From an uncultured Eubacteriales bacterium (GTDB lineage: Bacteria > Bacillota > Clostridia > Oscillospirales > CAG-272), in NCBI GenBank assembly GCA_900548735.1, contig URMC01000063.1, positions 1-10,982 on the forward strand: DNA of 10,982 nt, in the 5' to 3' direction. The first letter of the stretch is position 1, and every line of letters starts with the position of its first letter. The notes under the pieces are model-generated. The model saw only the letters and a program-made list of their open reading frames with translations. It ran no database searches and was not told where the DNA came from. Below are positions 1 to 7,599 of this stretch, in pieces. A program made the position numbers and the translations under genes.

Positions 1-1541
1 GAGCGTTCCAGTTCCATAACGGCAAGAAACGCCCGCCGCCCGAAATCGGTGAAAAAATCTTCCCCCGTCAGCGGCACCGCGCCGGATGTCACTTTGGCGC
101 GGTATTCGGGGTACAGCAACAGCAAGCCGAGAATCGTATTTTCCGCCGCCGCCGCCGCGGGGTTTTTCGCGGCATCCGGGTTGACTTTATCCCCGAAACT
201 CCGCGCTTCCAGCCGCACCTCGCGGCTTTCCTTCTGGCGGTATTCCCGGCGTTGCTTCGCGCGCAGGCGCGCCACGTCACCGGCAAGACTGTCCGGTGAG
301 ATCCCCAGCCGTTCCCCGGCTTTTTTCAGGTACAGCTCCCGTTCCACGCCGGAGGCAGTGGCGGCAATAACCGACACGATCTCCCGCGCGCACCGGATCT
401 TTCCGTCCGTGGTGCCGGGGTCGTTGCGGGAAAGAATCGCTTCCAACTGAAAATCAAACGGCAGGCGGCTGTCACCGAGCATTTTGCGGAAAGCATCCGC
501 ACCGAATTTGTGAATATATTCGTCCGCGTCCTTGGCACCCGTCAGCTTGAGCACGCGCACATCCAGCCCGACCTCGTCCAGAAGGCGCATCGCCTTGTTT
601 GCCGCCTTCTGCCCCGCCTCGTCGCTGTCGTAGTTGATGACCACCTGTTTGGTATAGCGGGCAAGCATGCGCGCATGCTCCGGCGTGATGGCGGTACCGA
701 GCGTGGCAACCGCATTTTCAAACCCCGCCGCCTGAATGGCGATGGTATCCATATACCCCTCGCAGAGAATCAGGCGCTCCGCGCAGGAGTTTTTGGCAAA
801 ATTCAGCCCGAAAAGCACGCGGCTTTTCTTAAACCCGGGTGTGTCGGCGGAGTTGAGGTATTTCGGCTTGCTGTCATCCATTACCCGCCCGCCGAACGCC
901 ACGATATTGCCCGTGGTGTCAATCACCGGAAACATCACCCGATTGCGGAAAAGGTCAAACAGCCGCCCCGTTTTCTGAGAGCGCCCGCAGAGAAACCCCG
1001 CGGTCAGCTCCTCCTCCGAGTAGCCTTTTTCCTTCATATAGCGGGTCAGCGCGCCGAAATCATTCGGTGCAAAGCCCAGCCCGAAATGCCGGATGACCGA
1101 CAGCGGCAACCGGCGTTTTTCGGCAAGGTACGCCATGCCCTCCCCGCCCACATTCGGGTCAAACAGGCAGGCACGGAAAAATTTTGCCGCGTCCAGGTTC
1201 ATTTCATACACGCGCCTGCGGGAAAGTGCCTCGCGCTCCCCCCCGCGGCTGTCCTGCGGAATGGTAATCCCCACCCGCGCGGCAAGAAACTCCAGCGCGC
1301 TGACATAGTCTAAGTTTTCAATCTTCTGAATAAACGTCACCACGTCGCCGCCCGCGCCGCAACCGAAGCAGTAAAAACTGCGCGTTGCGGGAAAGACCGT
1401 AAACGACGGGGATTTCTCACTGTGAAAGGGGCAAAGCCCGTTCCGGTTGGAGCCCGCGCGCTTGAGGGTGACATAGGTGCCGATCACTTCTTCGATATCA
1501 CAGCGGGAGCGGATCTCCTCTACAACTTCTCTCGGTATCAT
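1..1541 (-). CDS. dnaG: DNA primase DnaG (3' end outside window)
   Basis: Synthesises RNA primers at the replication fork and works with the replicative helicase. I translated this frame by hand: it starts at ATG 1541-1539 (MIPREVVEEI) and stays open to the window edge, giving 513 residues. DnaG is usually about 600 residues, so roughly 80-100 C-terminal residues (helicase-binding domain) lie beyond base 1. Seen: CHC2-type zinc finger C37-P-F-H40 ... C58-F-G-C61; catalytic core with FRNRVMFPVID near 198-208 and GGRVMDDSKPKYLNS near 217-231; TOPRIM acidic residues E261 (CEGYMD) and D305/D307 (NYDSDEAG). Its ATG overlaps the stop of the upstream dgt-like gene (ATGA). A GGAGG (1559-1555) sits 13 nt upstream, rather far, so translational coupling is likely. 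In many Firmicutes rpoD follows; that would be off the left edge. Confidence 0.96.
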   Translation of the reverse strand, partial: MIPREVVEEIRSRCDIEEVIGTYVTLKRAGSNRNGLCPFHSEKSPSFTVFPATRSFYCFGCGAGGDVVTFIQKIENLDYVSALEFLAARVGITIPQDSRGGEREALSRRRVYEMNLDAAKFFRACLFDPNVGGEGMAYLAEKRRLPLSVIRHFGLGFAPNDFGALTRYMKEKGYSEEELTAGFLCGRSQKTGRLFDLFRNRVMFPVIDTTGNIVAFGGRVMDDSKPKYLNSADTPGFKKSRVLFGLNFAKNSCAERLILCEGYMDTIAIQAAGFENAVATLGTAITPEHARMLARYTKQVVINYDSDEAGQKAANKAMRLLDEVGLDVRVLKLTGAKDADEYIHKFGADAFRKMLGDSRLPFDFQLEAILSRNDPGTTDGKIRCAREIVSVIAATASGVERELYLKKAGERLGISPDSLAGDVARLRAKQRREYRQKESREVRLEARSFGDKVNPDAAKNPAAAAAENTILGLLLLYPEYRAKVTSGAVPLTGEDFFTDFGRRAFLAVMELER

Positions 1542-2545
1542 TTGACGCGCCAGACCTCCGGGATAAACAGCTCGCGATAGAGTTCGATTGCATACCGGTC
1601 GGTCATGCCGGAAAGATAGTCGCACACGCAACGCCCCACCGGCTCGGTTTTCAGGTTTTCGCCATAGATACCGGGCAGTTTTTCGGGGTGATTTTCAAAA
1701 TATTTAAACAACTGTGCCAGCATTGCCTTGGCTTTCACTTCCTCGTCCTTTGCCGCGTTATCGCGGTAGACGCGGGCAAACAGAAAATCGCGCAACTCGT
1801 CGGTGGCTTTCTGAATATCCGGCTCCATTTGCGCATGCGGCTGGTTTTCCGTGGCGCGGAGAACCGACTCCACCATCGTATTGATCCGCCCGGAATGGGT
1901 CTCCCCCAATACTTCGCGCAACTTCGTCGGAATTTCCTCCTTTTGCAGGATCCCCGCGCGCAGGGCGTCGTCAATATCGTGATTGATGTAAGCAATGCGG
2001 TCGGCAAAGCGGATCAGTTCACCCTCCAGCGTGCAGGGCATTTCGGCACCGGAATGGTGGGCAATACCGTCCCTGACCTCAAAGGTCAGATTCAGCCCCC
2101 TGCCGCCGTTTTCCAGTTTTTCCACCACCCGCACACCCTGTGCGTTATGGGTAAAATCGGGGGAAAACATCTGTTGCATCACACTCTCGCCCGCGTGCCC
2201 GAACGGGGTATGCCCCAAGTCATGCCCGAAGGCGATCGCCTCCGCCAGATCCTCGTTGAGGCGCAGTGCCCGCGCCATGGTGCGGGCAATCTGCATGACC
2301 TCAATGGTGTGGGTCAGGCGGGTGCGGTAATGATCCCCCGCCGGTGCCAGAAAGACCTGTGTTTTGTACATCAGCCGACGGAACGACTGGCTGTGCACGA
2401 TCCGGTCGCGGTCACGCTGGAATTCGGTGCGCACGGAGCTTGGGGGGCATGGCACCTCACGCCCTCTGGTATTCGCTGTCAGAAAAGCAAAGGGAGAGAA
2501 AAAATCCTTCTCCCGTTTCGCCATCATTTTGGCAAAATCAGACAT
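1538..2545 (-). CDS. dgt: dGTPase-like HD-domain dNTP triphosphohydrolase
   Basis: Predicted to hydrolyse dNTPs to deoxynucleoside plus triphosphate, limiting the dNTP pool; cytosolic. The HD metal site is intact. Numbered from the ATG at 2545, it has H79 (THTIEVMQIA), H108-D109 (FGHDLGHTPFGHAGE) and D190 (YINHDIDDALRAG). The N-terminal segment RTEFQRDRDRIVHSQSFRRL is typical of the dGTPase family. Length is 335 residues, the short dGTPase-like type. Start choice: the frame can be opened at GTG 2554, but that codon lies inside the AAGGAGG ribosome binding site (2560-2554). ATG 2545, 8 nt after it, is the sensible start. It runs into dnaG with a 4-base overlap, so the two form one operon. No convincing promoter was found in the 187 bp upstream, so read-through from fucI or a weak promoter is possible. 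Confidence 0.94.
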   Translation of the reverse strand: MSDFAKMMAKREKDFFSPFAFLTANTRGREVPCPPSSVRTEFQRDRDRIVHSQSFRRLMYKTQVFLAPAGDHYRTRLTHTIEVMQIARTMARALRLNEDLAEAIAFGHDLGHTPFGHAGESVMQQMFSPDFTHNAQGVRVVEKLENGGRGLNLTFEVRDGIAHHSGAEMPCTLEGELIRFADRIAYINHDIDDALRAGILQKEEIPTKLREVLGETHSGRINTMVESVLRATENQPHAQMEPDIQKATDELRDFLFARVYRDNAAKDEEVKAKAMLAQLFKYFENHPEKLPGIYGENLKTEPVGRCVCDYLSGMTDRYAIELYRELFIPEVWRVK

Positions 2546-2553
2546 TCGCGCCA

Positions 2554-2560
2554 CCTCCTT
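2554..2560 (-). promoter_or_regulatory. Ribosome binding site deciding the dgt start
   Basis: AAGGAGG on the minus strand, 8 nt before ATG 2545. It overlaps the alternative GTG codon at 2554-2552, which therefore cannot be the used start. Confidence 0.85.
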
Positions 2561-2587
2561 TTCGTGTCTCTGTTAAAAGATACCCGC

Positions 2588-2631
2588 TTTTTCGGCAAAA
2601 CTCTTTTTTTCGGCAAAAATTTTTCCGGCAA
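2588..2631. repeat. Three imperfect TTTTTCGGCAAAA repeats
   Basis: TTTTTCGGCAAAA occurs at 2588-2600, again with longer T and A runs at about 2604-2619, and degenerately as TTTTTCCGGCAA at 2620-2631. The CGGC cores are 18 and 15 bases apart. On the minus strand this reads like TTGCCGGAAAAATTTTTG, which resembles the arm that flanks the hairpin element at 2652-2717. These may be decayed pieces of that element. They lie just upstream of dgt; no clear -35/-10 pair was recognised among them. Confidence 0.6.
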
Positions 2632-2651
2632 TTTCAGGGAGAGGGAAAGCG

Positions 2652-2717
2652 TAAAGGGGGCTTTTTGAAAAAAGCCCCCTTTAAATCCTCCAAAAACTTC
2701 CGGCAACTGACGCCGGG
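2652..2717 (-). repeat. Hairpin repeat element, copy 1 (also possible terminator of fucI)
   Basis: Perfect 15-bp inverted repeat: TAAAGGGGGCTTTTT at 2652-2666 and its complement at 2669-2683, separated only by GA. Toward higher coordinates comes a conserved arm (CAAAAACTTCCGGCAACTGA, then CGCCGGG to 2717). Copy 2 at 5546-5614 has the same core and the same arm order. On the minus strand it begins 15 nt after the fucI stop, so it could end or stabilise the fucI transcript, although no clean U-tract follows the stem. I recall similar G5C-T6 palindromes dispersed in Oscillospirales genomes; not verified here. Confidence 0.75.
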
Positions 2718-2732
2718 CGTTCAGCGGTAAAA

Positions 2733-4526
<1,794 letters not shown>

Positions 4527-4552
4527 TTTCTGTACCTCCTGCCTGTCAGTAC

Positions 4553-4581
4553 TTGAATTATATCACACAGCGTGGTATAAT
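4553..4581 (+). promoter_or_regulatory. Predicted promoter of the AraC-family regulator
   Basis: TTGAAT at 4553-4558, a 17-bp spacer, and a perfect TATAAT at 4576-4581. The expected transcription start near 4588 leaves a leader of about 45 nt before ATG 4634. The -35 box overlaps the fucI -10 box on the other strand, so polymerase can probably occupy only one of the two promoters at a time. Confidence 0.75.
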
Positions 4582-4583
4582 TC
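4555..4583. promoter_or_regulatory. Palindromic candidate operator spanning both -10 boxes
   Basis: The arms GAATTATA (4555-4562) and TATAATTC (4576-4583) are perfect inverted repeats around a 13-bp centre that continues the symmetry in part (CAC/GTG). A second overlapping inverted repeat, ACACAG (4565-4570) with CTGTGT (4584-4589), is offset from it. These are candidate binding sites for the divergent regulator, though AraC proteins more often bind direct repeats. Part of the symmetry follows simply from two opposed TATAAT boxes. Confidence 0.5.
4557..4562 (-). promoter_or_regulatory. Predicted -10 box of the fucI promoter
   Basis: The minus strand reads TATAAT here, 31 nt before the fucI ATG. 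At the ideal 17-bp spacing the -35 position reads AGGAAT, a poor match to TTGACA. A perfect -10 with a weak -35 fits an activator-dependent promoter, consistent with the divergent AraC-type gene. The box lies within the left arm of the palindrome 4555-4583. Confidence 0.6.
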
Positions 4584-4633
4584 CTGTGTAAAAACCGCCA
4601 TTTTCCGGTACAAAATTCACTTTCGAGGTGCTT

Positions 4634-5500
4634 ATGAAATATATGGAATTAAACGAGGGAAAAGCGCACGGCAGCGCGGGTTTCCCCCTCCAATATTATG
4701 CGGTGGATGCTACACACCCGCAATTCCGGATGCCGCCGCACTGGCACCGGGAGTTTGAAATCATCCGCGTCAACGCCGGGCGGTTTTCGGCACATCTGGA
4801 CAACCACCCGTATCCCCTTTCCCCCGGTGACTGCCTGTTTTGCGCCGGGGGAACCGTGCACCGCGGGGAACCGGAGAATGCGGACTGCCACTATGAATGC
4901 GTGGTATTTGATCCTGACCTCCTGCGCCGCGCAAGAGGCACTGTAATCGACGCATTTCTCTCCCCGCTGGTGCACCGCACCCGCATGGTTCCGCCTTTTT
5001 TTGCGGCGGGTGACCCGGCGTTCTCTCCGGTGTTTGACCGGATTTTTGATCTTGCAACCGACCCCGCGCCCGGCGCGGAGCTGGCGCTGGTGGGGGAGCT
5101 GTACCTCCTTTTTTCGGCAGTTTACCGGGAGGGGCGGGTGGAGGAAGCCCCGGCGGGGCTGCATCAAAAGGCGCAAAGCCGCACGGCGGCAAAACTGCTT
5201 GACTATATTGAGGAGCACCTGACCGAACCCCTGACACTTGCTGACCTTGCCGCAGTTTCGGGGCTGACGGCGCGCTACCTCTGCCGTTTTTTCAGAGCTT
5301 ACACGGCGATGACCCCCATGCAATATCTGAATGAACGGCGCGTGGAGCGGGCATGTGCCGAATTACGAGAGGGCAAAAGTGTGACCGCGGCGGCGTTTGA
5401 CTGCGGATTTTGTGATGCCAGCTATTTTTCCCGCGTGCTCCGCAAATACAAGGGCTGTTCCCCGGCGGAATATCAGAAAAAGCAGCGTGATAAACCCTAA
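4634..5500 (+). CDS. AraC-family transcriptional regulator, probable fucI regulator
   Basis: 288 residues from ATG 4634. An alternative GTG at 4628 lies within the GAGGTG ribosome binding site (4625-4630), so the ATG is preferred. The N-terminal half is a cupin-type sugar-sensing domain: PPHWHREFEI (35-43), a P-L-S-P-G-D turn (61-66) and AGGTVHRG (71-78). The C-terminal AraC DNA-binding domain has two helix-turn-helix units. The first is near 201-221 (TLADLAAVSGLTARYLCRFF). The second is near 249-270, ending in the family signature FDCGFCDASYFSRVLRKYKG and SPAEY (to 280). It sits back-to-back with fucI across a shared promoter region, so the inferred role is sensing fucose or a related sugar and activating fucI. 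The ligand cannot be read from sequence. Confidence 0.93.
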   Translation: MKYMELNEGKAHGSAGFPLQYYAVDATHPQFRMPPHWHREFEIIRVNAGRFSAHLDNHPYPLSPGDCLFCAGGTVHRGEPENADCHYECVVFDPDLLRRARGTVIDAFLSPLVHRTRMVPPFFAAGDPAFSPVFDRIFDLATDPAPGAELALVGELYLLFSAVYREGRVEEAPAGLHQKAQSRTAAKLLDYIEEHLTEPLTLADLAAVSGLTARYLCRFFRAYTAMTPMQYLNERRVERACAELREGKSVTAAAFDCGFCDASYFSRVLRKYKGCSPAEYQKKQRDKP

Positions 5501-5524
5501 AAACGGGCGGCGCACTCATTCTTT

Positions 5525-5551
5525 CTCTTGCCCGCCGCAGGCGCGCAAGAG
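5525..5551 (+). terminator. Hairpin downstream of the AraC-family gene
   Basis: CTCTTGC at 5525-5531 pairs with GCAAGAG at 5545-5551, and the inner CGCC/GGCG extends the stem to 11 of 12 pairs with a GCA loop. It starts 24 nt after the regulator stop codon. No U-tract follows it directly, so it is not a classical terminator. Its 3' arm is shared with the next hairpin (5546-5579), so the two structures cannot form together. Confidence 0.45.
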
Positions 5552-5614
5552 GGGGCTTTTTGAAAAAAGCCCCCTCTTGACTCCCGCAAAAACTTTTCGG
5601 CAGTCGGCGCCGGG
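5546..5614 (-). repeat. Hairpin repeat element, copy 2
   Basis: Perfect 16-bp inverted repeat: CAAGAGGGGGCTTTTT at 5546-5561 and its complement at 5564-5579, with GA between. It is followed by an arm (CCGCAAAAACTTTTCGGCAG, then CGCCGGG to 5614) that aligns with copy 1 at 2652-2717. The outer stem pairs differ from copy 1 (CAAGA/TCTTG against TAAA/TTTA) yet still pair perfectly: compensatory change that suggests the stem itself is maintained. It lies between the convergent ends of the regulator and the 5701-6273 gene, in the same orientation as copy 1, again 3' of a minus-strand gene. Confidence 0.75.
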
Positions 5615-5654
5615 ACGATGGGCGTGTGAACCCAAAGCGGCGTATCAGCCTGTT

Positions 5655-5683
5655 CGCCGCACCGCAAGGTGCCCGCAAGGCGG
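5655..5683. other. Small hairpin with GCAA tetraloop in intergenic region
   Basis: GCACC (5659-5663), loop GCAA, GGTGC (5668-5672), framed by CGCC (5655-5658) and GGCG. The segment also contains two CCGCAAGG-like words in tandem. It lies about 20 nt beyond the stop of the minus-strand membrane gene, with no U-tract. Apart from these hairpins and the repeat element, nothing else was recognised in 5501-5700. Confidence 0.35.
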
Positions 5684-5700
5684 TTTTGGCAACAATATCC

Positions 5701-6273
5701 TTACCGTCTGCGTTTGGCGTTACGAATAGTAAAATACAGAAACAACAGTGCAAACGCAAAGGATGCAAACGCAAGAAAATAGAGGAACGACCGATCCTTA
5801 ATGCTGGGTCTTGCCACCTCCCATACACCGAAGGCGGAAAGGAGAATGCACCCGCAAAGGCGCAAAAACGCCCCGCGTTCTGCCGATTTGGTGCCCTTTT
5901 GCTGGTAAACGCGCACGGTTTCGGTCACACCACGCAACCAGATGATAAACCCGATGCAGGCGCAAAGCGACAACGTGGACAAAAGCGGCACATTGAGGAA
6001 CTGGCACGCCGCCTGCCCCACCGCACAAAGCAACACAAGAAAAATTTCGCCAAAGATGAAATACCGCGATTTACCGGTATAACGATAAGAAAGCGGAAAC
6101 AGACACAGCGCTGCGTAAATCGCGAGAAAGACCCCGGTAAAGATCCGCAGAATGTCCCGCGCGAAAGAAAACCCTTTCACGTCCAGCGCGCCCAGCAACA
6201 TCACTACGCCAAACGCAACCAGCACAATCGTCACGACCAGTGTAAACACCTTGTTTTTTAATTGTTTTTCCAT
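5701..6273 (-). CDS. Uncharacterised six-helix membrane protein
   Basis: 190 residues; not recognised as a known family. About six hydrophobic segments can be seen: 9-30, 41-63, 71-92, 95-114, 136-153 and 162-183. The ends are basic (KQLKNK at the start, RNAKRRR at the end), suggesting an integral cytoplasmic membrane protein with a cytosolic C terminus. There is no catalytic motif, signal peptide or soluble domain. ATG 6273 is preceded by GAGGAGG with 7 nt spacing. It overlaps the upstream membrane gene by 16 nt, so the two are co-transcribed and probably translationally coupled, which hints at a shared complex or process. The stop is followed by a dispersed hairpin element. Confidence 0.85.
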   Translation of the reverse strand: MEKQLKNKVFTLVVTIVLVAFGVVMLLGALDVKGFSFARDILRIFTGVFLAIYAALCLFPLSYRYTGKSRYFIFGEIFLVLLCAVGQAACQFLNVPLLSTLSLCACIGFIIWLRGVTETVRVYQQKGTKSAERGAFLRLCGCILLSAFGVWEVARPSIKDRSFLYFLAFASFAFALLFLYFTIRNAKRRR

Positions 6274-7103
6274 GTTTCATCCTCCTCTTTGGAAACGGTC
6301 GGCGCGAAAAAGCCGATAACCGTAGCATACAAAAATCCCAGCGCCACCAGCACCGCCGCAAACAGCAACGCCAGCGAAAACAGCGCCAAAAGGTACATAA
6401 AAAACGACCGGAACGCCCCCAACACCATCCGACGGACGCGCTCGTCAAACAAACACAGCGCTCCGGAAAACAGGAACAGCAGCCCCACCACGGTGAAAAT
6501 CCCGCCAAACGCGTCACGAAGATCGGCGGGCGAGAGGTACACCGAAAAGGCAAACAACAGCATCAGCGCGCACCCGATAATCTTGGGGATAACCGCCGTG
6601 TTCTCATCCCGGAACACCGACGGGATAAAGCGGAGCGCCGTCATGGCGTAATCCCCCAGCGCGGCGCCGCTCTCATTGAGCGTGCCGGTTTCCTCCGGAG
6701 AAGAGAAAGTCGCACCGTGAAAGCAGGAACGCGCCACCACCAGCACCGCAAACAACCCCATTACTATGGGTCCGATGGCAAAAAAGAAGTTGCCCACCAC
6801 GGCAAGCGGGTTTTTGGGGTTATAGGAGTGATCCAGATACCCAAACTCCCCGTCCTCGGCGTTCGGGTCAAAAAAGCAGATGTCCTCAATCCGGTGGGCA
6901 AACAGAAAACAGGCAACCGCCTGCCCCGCTACCCGCACGGGCACCGAAAGCGCCGAGACCGCAAGCAACAGCGGCTTGCCGTTCCGAGGGGTAACAAACA
7001 GGCAAAACAGGCGCTGGCAACAGAAAATCAGCAACCCGAATGCCGCAAACGGCACAAGGCTGTACAACAGCAGTTGTGCAAAGTAAGAAAGAAACTGCGC
7101 CAT
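6258..7103 (-). CDS. Multi-pass membrane protein, M50-metalloprotease-like with lost active site
   Basis: 281 residues from ATG 7103, with an AAGGGGGTG ribosome binding site just upstream. The frame could open at TTG 7124, but that codon lies before the ribosome binding site. Hydrophobic segments lie near 9-37, 46-68, 101-125, 171-190, 199-218 and 231-265. The block AHRIEDICFF, then GYLDHSYNPKN and GNFFFAIGPIVMG (69-116), and later YLSPADLRDAFGG (189-201), resemble a Firmicutes family of site-2-protease-like membrane proteins I recall. In those, PxHELGHA precedes the FxH(K/R)I motif. Here that place reads VPVRVAGQAVACF (54-66), so the HExGH positions are R57-V-A-G-Q61 and metal binding would be lost. 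Family assignment is from memory; the hydrophobic topology is directly visible. It diverges from rnpB and overlaps the next membrane gene by 16 nt. Confidence 0.82.
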   Translation of the reverse strand: MAQFLSYFAQLLLYSLVPFAAFGLLIFCCQRLFCLFVTPRNGKPLLLAVSALSVPVRVAGQAVACFLFAHRIEDICFFDPNAEDGEFGYLDHSYNPKNPLAVVGNFFFAIGPIVMGLFAVLVVARSCFHGATFSSPEETGTLNESGAALGDYAMTALRFIPSVFRDENTAVIPKIIGCALMLLFAFSVYLSPADLRDAFGGIFTVVGLLFLFSGALCLFDERVRRMVLGAFRSFFMYLLALFSLALLFAAVLVALGFLYATVIGFFAPTVSKEEDETWKNN

Positions 7104-7149
7104 GCGCTCACCCCCTTTTGCCAATTTCGGAATGCTTTGGAAAACGGGC

Positions 7150-7178
7150 TTGACTTTTGCCCGCCGACGTGCTATACT
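7150..7178 (+). promoter_or_regulatory. rnpB promoter
   Basis: TTGACT at 7150-7155, a 17-bp spacer, and TATACT at 7173-7178, a strong sigma-70/SigA type promoter. The predicted start near 7185-7187 coincides with the first bases of helix P1 of the RNase P RNA. Confidence 0.88.
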
Positions 7179-7186
7179 TTTGCCGT

Positions 7187-7533
7187 AACTTCATCAAACG
7201 GCCGCGCGGTATGTTGCCGAAAGGTATTACCGTGAGGAAAGTCCGGGCTTCACAGGGCAGGATAGTTGATAACATCAACCGCAGGCGACTGCCGGGAAAG
7301 TGCAACAGAAATATACCGCCCGCAAGGGTAAGGATGGAAAGGCGAGGTAAGAGCTCACCCACTCCTATGGTGACATAGGTTTGCTGTAAACCCTATCCGA
7401 AGCAACACCGTATGGGGGCGTCTGCCCGACGCATGCCCCCGGGTGGCACGGGAGTTTTCTCCCGAAGCTCGCCGGTGACGGCGAGCGAAGATTGATGGCC
7501 GTTCACGACAGAACCCGGCTTACAGGTGGAGTT
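7187..7533 (+). ncRNA. rnpB: RNase P RNA, probably A type
   Basis: Catalytic RNA that removes 5' leaders from precursor tRNAs, with the RnpA protein. Conserved elements seen in order: GAGGAAAGTCCGGGCT (7234-7249); GTGCAACAGAAA followed by ATACCGCC (to 7320); GGATGGAAAGG and GGTAAGAGCTCACC (about 7332-7359); a CGAAGCAAC block (7398-7406); CACGACAGAACCCGGCTTAC (7504-7522). P1 is formed by AACTTCATC (7187-7195) with GGTGGAGTT (7525-7533), including G-U pairs. P2 is formed by AACGGCC with GGCCGTT. The length of about 347 nt fits the family. The A-type call follows similarity to the E. coli layout as I remember it. It sits between a divergent membrane operon and a convergent ftsK-like gene. Confidence 0.97.
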
Positions 7534-7538
7534 CCCTC

Positions 7539-7566
7539 AAAGCCGCCGCACCCGCGGCGGCTTTTT
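7539..7566 (+). terminator. Intrinsic terminator of rnpB
   Basis: AAAGCCGCCGC (7539-7549), loop ACCC, GCGGCGGCTTT (7554-7564): an 11-bp perfect stem running into TTTTT at 7562-7566, starting 6 nt after helix P1 of the RNA. Confidence 0.93.
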
Positions 7567-7573
7567 GTGTTCC

Positions 7574-7599
7574 CCCGCGCTTTTCGCGCGGGTTTTTTT
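7574..7599 (+). terminator. Second terminator between rnpB and the convergent ftsK-like gene
   Basis: CCCGCGC (7574-7580), loop TTTTC, GCGCGGG (7586-7592), then seven T at 7593-7599. It is oriented for plus-strand transcription and acts as a back-up to the first terminator. Its T-run reaches the stop codon (TAA, 7600-7598) of the opposing gene, protecting that gene from antisense read-through. Confidence 0.88.

Noticed and set aside
510..1313. 267-codon open frame on the plus strand
   Set aside because: Antisense shadow of dnaG, whose zinc finger and TOPRIM motifs are intact on the other strand.
1688..2668. 326-codon open frame on the plus strand
   Set aside because: Antisense shadow of the dgt-like gene, and it runs into the repeat element.
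4649..5323. 224-codon minus-strand ORF opposite the AraC-family gene
   Set aside because: Antisense shadow; the plus-strand frame has both cupin and helix-turn-helix motifs.
5292..5828. 178-codon minus-strand ORF across hairpin copy 2
   Set aside because: It overlaps the regulator gene end, the repeat and the membrane gene end, and has no domain.
7104..7124. TTG at 7124 as start of the M50-like membrane gene
   Set aside because: It lies upstream of the AAGGGGGTG ribosome binding site; ATG 7103 is correctly placed after it.
7108..7362. 84-codon minus-strand ORF across rnpB
   Set aside because: It lies within the RNase P RNA and its promoter, whose conserved elements explain the sequence.
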